From the NCBI GenBank assembly GCA_024275165.1, contig JAJRZQ010000012.1:186001-250000 (forward strand): a DNA stretch of 64,000 nucleotides, written 5' to 3'. Position numbers and translations under genes: made by a program. Position 1 is the stretch's first letter; each line of letters begins with the position of its first letter. Below are positions 60,128 to 64,000 of the stretch, one piece after another. The DNA comes from a bacterium. Lineage in GTDB: Bacteria > SAR324 > XYD2-FULL-50-16. A model generated the notes under the pieces. The model saw only the letters and a list, made by a program, of their open reading frames with translations. It did no database searches and had not been told where the DNA came from.

Positions 60128-63023
60128 GCGATTCGTATGCTTACGACCCCTTTTGCTGGGAATGATTTGGCTTTTATTCCTACCGAACCTTAGCCTCGCT
60201 AAGGAGGAATATGTAGTCAACCGCACCTATAACGCGCCGAAAGGCACTCTTTATGGGGGCAGTATGTCTCGCGATGGAAAGTATATCTTTGCCATTGATA
60301 AAGATTACAACCTGAGGATTTGGAGGTATACTACAGGAAGAATCATCAAATCCATCAAGGGCGGCCGTCATCGGCCCATTGCCGGGGTTTTTCATCCCAC
60401 GCGCCCGATTCTTTTCACGGTGGGTAAAGATGGAAATGTCTATATCTGGGATATTGCCAAGGGCGCTAAAATACAGGTTTTACAGACCCATATTCAAGAG
60501 TTGCACGCGATTGCCATTAGCCCCAATGGGAAAAAGTTGGCCGTAGGGGGGAAGGGACGCAATATTATCATCTGGAGTCTGGACCGTTATAAAATATATA
60601 AAAAAATTATTGAACCGAGCCGGAATGTCTTATCCTTAGATTATCATCCAGATGGGAAAACGATTGCCTGGTCGAACGGCAATCAAGAGGTCAAAGTCTG
60701 GAACACCGCCAGCGATACTCTGGTCGCCCGTTATAAGAAACACAAAACAAAAATCACTCACCTGAAATTTCACCCTTCGGGAAAGCTCATTGCCAGCGCT
60801 GATTTTTCGGGTCAGGTGGTTTTATATAACCTGGAAAAACGAGCGGTTCAGCGAGTTTTTAAGGAAAATAAAAAGGCTGTTTCCGCCGTTGATTTTGATG
60901 TCACCGGAAAAGAGATGATGACCTGTTCGCTGGACGGCACCATTAAGCTGCGCAGGCTCAGGAGCAATAAACAAATCCAAAAGTTTAAATTGGTGGGGAA
61001 ACCGGTTCACTTTTGCGAGTTTTCCGCTGACTCCAAGCAGGTGGTGGCTATTTTCGATACCAGTTACCTCAGGAGTTGGAATTTGGAGGATTCGAGTCAT
61101 ATCGGTTCCTTTAAGGGGCATAAAAAGGCAATTGTTGATTTGGATATCTCCCCCAATGGGGCCTTACTCGTTTCCGTGGGGCAGGACAATCAAATTATTC
61201 TTTGGAATGTAGCAAAAAAGTCCATGATCCGCTCTTTCAATGCCGAGGGACACAACCCGCAAGCCATTCGTTTTTCTCCAGATAACTTAAGGTTTGCCAC
61301 TGCCGGGGGGGATGCCACCATCAAAATCTGGAATAAGGCGAACGGTAAGGTTCTCAATACCTTGAAGGGGCATTCGGGGAAGGTCAATGCCTTGGCGTTC
61401 CACCCTTTTGAGAATACGCTTTTGAGTGCCGGGGCAGATAAAAAAGTGATCCAATGGGATTTGTCGACGGGCAGCAGAATGTTTGAACGGACCGAGCATC
61501 AAGGGCAAATTTTTCAAATTAAAATCAGCGAAGATGGGGAAAAATATCTCACCGCCAGTCAAGACCGAACCGCGAAGTTATGGCGTTACTACGATCACCA
61601 ACTGCTTTACGAATTCAAGGGGCACAAGAGAGGAGTTCGGGCCATTGCCTTTGCTCCCGGTAAGGAGAGGGTCGCTACCGGTTCGGACGATAAAAGCATT
61701 CGGATTTGGGATACCAGCACGGGCAAAATGAGCCATATGCTTTTAGGGCATGATTTTATCATTAGCGGTTTGCGATTTGCGACCGATGGGAAAACCTTGG
61801 TTAGTTCGAGCCGAGATAAAACCATTCGGATGTGGGATGCCCAGAGGGGCGCGTTTATCCGTACCTTATCGGGTCAGGATGATCAAATCGTCGCTATTTC
61901 AGTGACTTCAAATGGAAAATTTTTAGCTTCTGGAACCTTGAACGGGGAAATCAATTTGCTCAAATTACCCAAAGAACTCTTTCGCGCCACGGCTTCCTCG
62001 GCAGAGCAAAAGCGCAAGGCCTTACCGCTGGGGGAGGATTTGCCTAGCGATGCGACCGCTTTTTTTGAGCCCCTCCCAAACCCTAAGCCAAGCGTGGAAA
62101 AAAAGAAATCCTCCGCGGTGAAGGAAAAGGATATTATTGAAGAAGAAGTGATAGAGCGCAAAGACAATGTGTTTGAGCCCCTCGTCGTGCAAGAAAATCA
62201 AGAACTCAAAGCGGCCAGGGTTAGCTTAAACAATGCCTTAAAAAATACTGCGAACTGTGTTAATTCGGTTCAAATCGCCAACCTCGCATTTGAAATTTTA
62301 AAAAAAACCCCCGATGATTTAACGGCTTACTATGCTCTTTTGCGTTATTATTTGGCGCAAAAGGATATGCAAGCTTTATTTATGGTGGCGCAAATCGGCC
62401 AAAGGGGGAAATTCTACAAGGAAGTTTATGATTATAAATCCGAACAACGGGTGCGTGATATTTTTAAGGATTGGAATAATAATATTTTAGAAGTGGAAGA
62501 TACAAAAAATCAAATTCAATTTGAGCTGGTTGATTGCAACCAGATGGTCACGGATGTAGAAGTTCCTAAAGCTTTACCGGTTCTCAGTTTGCCCCTTGAG
62601 GTTGGGGCGCGGGTTTTAAATGGTGAGATTCGATTGGATTTAAGCCTCTTCGCAGGTTTGGAAAAACAGCCCGAAGTGTTTATCAATCGGTTTTTTGCTT
62701 TTGTTCAAGGGAGCATGCGCAAGCTAAAGCGGGTCAACCTCCAAACCCTTGAGCCCTACCAACCCCCTCCCGTAGGGGAAGCGATTTTTGGTTATTTAGT
62801 GCTTGATTTGGTTCAGTTTCAGTCGATGGGGCAACCAGAGGGGAGAGTGTTTTTTCAATTAAAAAAAGGCCAGGAGGGCTGGCGTACCTATGGTACGACA
62901 CTGAAAAAGAAGCGAGAATTGATGCTGCTCAAGGGGAATTATTATCTCAAAGTAGGGGGGGAGGTGGTCAGTGCCTTTGAAATCAATAAAAATAAGCAGG
63001 TCATTACCCAGGCCGTTCCCTAA
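60120..63023 (+). CDS. secreted WD40-repeat protein with C-terminal domain
   Basis: A 967-residue exported protein. The signal peptide is residues 1-27 (LLLGMIWLLFLPNLSLA). Residues about 35-625 contain about fourteen WD40 repeats with GH/IWD landmarks (for example LKGHSGKVNALAFHPFENTL and SDDKSIRIWDTSTGKMSHML), enough for two seven-bladed propellers. A low-complexity linker (about 630-690), a helical region (about 695-800) and a beta-rich C-terminal domain (about 810-967) follow. The helical region and C-terminal domain match no family I know. It is translationally coupled to the potassium channel gene. Confidence 0.87.
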   Translation: MLERFVCLRPLLLGMIWLLFLPNLSLAKEEYVVNRTYNAPKGTLYGGSMSRDGKYIFAIDKDYNLRIWRYTTGRIIKSIKGGRHRPIAGVFHPTRPILFTVGKDGNVYIWDIAKGAKIQVLQTHIQELHAIAISPNGKKLAVGGKGRNIIIWSLDRYKIYKKIIEPSRNVLSLDYHPDGKTIAWSNGNQEVKVWNTASDTLVARYKKHKTKITHLKFHPSGKLIASADFSGQVVLYNLEKRAVQRVFKENKKAVSAVDFDVTGKEMMTCSLDGTIKLRRLRSNKQIQKFKLVGKPVHFCEFSADSKQVVAIFDTSYLRSWNLEDSSHIGSFKGHKKAIVDLDISPNGALLVSVGQDNQIILWNVAKKSMIRSFNAEGHNPQAIRFSPDNLRFATAGGDATIKIWNKANGKVLNTLKGHSGKVNALAFHPFENTLLSAGADKKVIQWDLSTGSRMFERTEHQGQIFQIKISEDGEKYLTASQDRTAKLWRYYDHQLLYEFKGHKRGVRAIAFAPGKERVATGSDDKSIRIWDTSTGKMSHMLLGHDFIISGLRFATDGKTLVSSSRDKTIRMWDAQRGAFIRTLSGQDDQIVAISVTSNGKFLASGTLNGEINLLKLPKELFRATASSAEQKRKALPLGEDLPSDATAFFEPLPNPKPSVEKKKSSAVKEKDIIEEEVIERKDNVFEPLVVQENQELKAARVSLNNALKNTANCVNSVQIANLAFEILKKTPDDLTAYYALLRYYLAQKDMQALFMVAQIGQRGKFYKEVYDYKSEQRVRDIFKDWNNNILEVEDTKNQIQFELVDCNQMVTDVEVPKALPVLSLPLEVGARVLNGEIRLDLSLFAGLEKQPEVFINRFFAFVQGSMRKLKRVNLQTLEPYQPPPVGEAIFGYLVLDLVQFQSMGQPEGRVFFQLKKGQEGWRTYGTTLKKKRELMLLKGNYYLKVGGEVVSAFEINKNKQVITQAVP

Positions 63024-63078
63024 TAAACAGTACCTGTATCGCTAAGTTGCGGACATGATAATTTTTATTATTTGATTT

Positions 63079-64000
63079 TTAAGTCTCTTGAGGCCGCAAA
63101 TTGGAGCCGATTAAGCGGGAATCCTTGCTTTTGTGGTATTGCAAAAATGCCGCGGCCTCTTCTGTGCCCAGGTACTTAGCCAAGTTACGGCGCTCCGTAT
63201 GCAAAAGATCAACCAGTACCAGGCCATCCACACAATCTCCAAATTTTGGGTCTCGGTTGAACCCGAGAAAACGCCCCCCTAACTTGATATATTGCTTCAT
63301 CAAAATAGGGATGCTTTTTTCTCCCTGTTCCAACTCTTTGATGGAGTCGGCAAGTTGCTCTAAGGAAAACGCGGCGGTGTCCAAGTTCAGCCCCGTTTTT
63401 TTAAGATCCTTTAACTTTAGGGGGAGTCTGGGTTTGACTAACTCCTGTAGCTTTTTCAATTCCTTGTTTCGGTTAAAGTAGTCAATCATCATCTCTCGAG
63501 AAAGGGATTGATAAGAGGTGCTGATACTGACGGGGCCGAAAAGGGCCCGAATCTCTTTATTTTGTGAGATATACACGGCAATGCCCTTCCATAACAACAT
63601 TAGGGGGGTGAAGCTGCGTTGGGATTCGCCGCGAATAAAAGAACGACCGAGTTCCAGGGCTTCGCCGATTTCAGTAAAAAAAGCGGTCTTGAATTTAAAG
63701 AGGGTGTGACTATAAAAACCCTTTTTGCGAAATTTCGCAATAATGTTGGAAGCCTCACCAAGGCGATAGGCCCCGATGAGTTGATTTTCTTTTTTATCCC
63801 ATAAAAAAAGATGCAGGTAGTATTCATCAAATATATCCAAATCAACGCAGGTGCCTGTTCCTTCACCAACGGCGCGAAATGTCAATTCTCTGAGGCGTCC
63901 GATTTCCAAGAGTAGGTTGGGAATCTCGCTGGCTTCGGCGATATGGACCTCCAAATCCCCTGAACCGGTAAGCTTTTGCGATTTTTTTAAACCTTGAACC
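63079..64000 (-). CDS. GNAT-type (COG3176/OlsB-like) acyltransferase, N-terminus outside window
   Basis: The frame stays open to the window edge, so the TTG at 63954 is not a real start and the protein continues beyond 64000. The visible 306 residues include VHIAEASEIPNLLLEIGRLR, EYYLHLFLWDKKENQLIGAYRLG, EALELGRSFIRGESQRSFTP and LLWKGIAVYI, the signature of hemolysin/COG3176 GNAT proteins such as the ornithine-lipid N-acyltransferase OlsB. In larger members this part follows a PlsC-type acyltransferase domain, and the basic linker at the edge (KKSQKLTGSGDLEV) suggests that arrangement. Likely role: acylation in lipid synthesis. Confidence 0.8.
   Translation of the reverse strand, partial: VQGLKKSQKLTGSGDLEVHIAEASEIPNLLLEIGRLRELTFRAVGEGTGTCVDLDIFDEYYLHLFLWDKKENQLIGAYRLGEASNIIAKFRKKGFYSHTLFKFKTAFFTEIGEALELGRSFIRGESQRSFTPLMLLWKGIAVYISQNKEIRALFGPVSISTSYQSLSREMMIDYFNRNKELKKLQELVKPRLPLKLKDLKKTGLNLDTAAFSLEQLADSIKELEQGEKSIPILMKQYIKLGGRFLGFNRDPKFGDCVDGLVLVDLLHTERRNLAKYLGTEEAAAFLQYHKSKDSRLIGSNLRPQET

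Noticed and set aside
1-64000. CRISPR arrays, insertion sequences, integrases or prophage genes.
   Set aside because: No regularly spaced repeats with spacers, no transposase or integrase motifs, and no phage structural genes were seen on either strand.

Overview
The window comes from a flagellated Gram-negative bacterium. The evidence is rod flagellar genes with a sigma-54-type promoter, lipobox-bearing lipoproteins and a predicted outer-membrane barrel that ends in phenylalanine. A FleS/FlrB-like kinase, a spirochaete/chlamydia-style V-type ATPase operon and many large repeat proteins (WD40, pentapeptide, ankyrin-like, SBBP) point to a deltaproteobacterium-grade or related environmental lineage. 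I cannot name the taxon from the sequence. Base composition looks fairly even, and there are no insertion sequences, phage genes or CRISPR arrays. This is chromosomal core sequence with accessory gene groups in it.

Layout. 0-1.6 kb: flgB-flgC-(unknown)-fliE on the minus strand. 1.8-5.6 kb: a glutaredoxin-thioredoxin reductase fusion, a PAS histidine kinase, an orphan LarC C-terminal domain and a DUF2062 membrane protein. 6.2-12.7 kb: leuA broken by an in-frame TAA, then lon-miaA-(release-factor-like)-(AlkD-like)-(CheY-like). 12.8-17.9 kb: a 1692-residue STAND-type signalling protein whose kinase and phosphatase domains both look inactive. 17.8-22.9 kb: a minus-strand pair, an MFS exporter and an ankyrin-like protein interrupted by an in-frame TAG. 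23.0-30.1 kb: a seven-gene V-type ATPase operon. 30.1-37.6 kb: an outer-membrane barrel coupled to a pentapeptide/sulfatase-modifying-factor lipoprotein, a small response regulator and a cyclic-nucleotide-binding-domain protein with an acidic repeat tail.

37.7-47.9 kb is a complete nitrate assimilation locus. A cytoplasmic molybdopterin nitrate reductase and its FeS/membrane-anchor partner run leftwards. NirB, NirD, a NarK-type transporter and a PP2C-kinase fusion run rightwards. The divergent 414-bp control region holds a consensus promoter for nirB, repeated motifs, and a predicted leader stem that would bury the nirB ribosome binding site. A 15-bp perfect hairpin separates nirD from narK. 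Together these genes would import nitrate and reduce it to ammonium, with at least two apparent layers of post-initiation or signalling control.

48-64 kb: an SBBP-repeat lipoprotein, a remnant of a ComEC-like metallo-beta-lactamase gene, tRNA-Ala(GGC), then a minus-strand run: CoA-binding protein, tandem chorismate-mutase-like protein, two glycosyltransferases of the TIGR04282/TIGR04283 type, PtsI, IlvD and an unrecognised protein containing a duplicated domain. The end has a two-TM potassium channel overlapping a WD40 protein, and a GNAT-type acyltransferase cut by the window edge.

The best candidates for something new are the nirB leader structure, the double-pseudoenzyme signalling protein, the duplicated domain in the protein encoded just upstream of ilvD, and the Grx-TrxR fusion.
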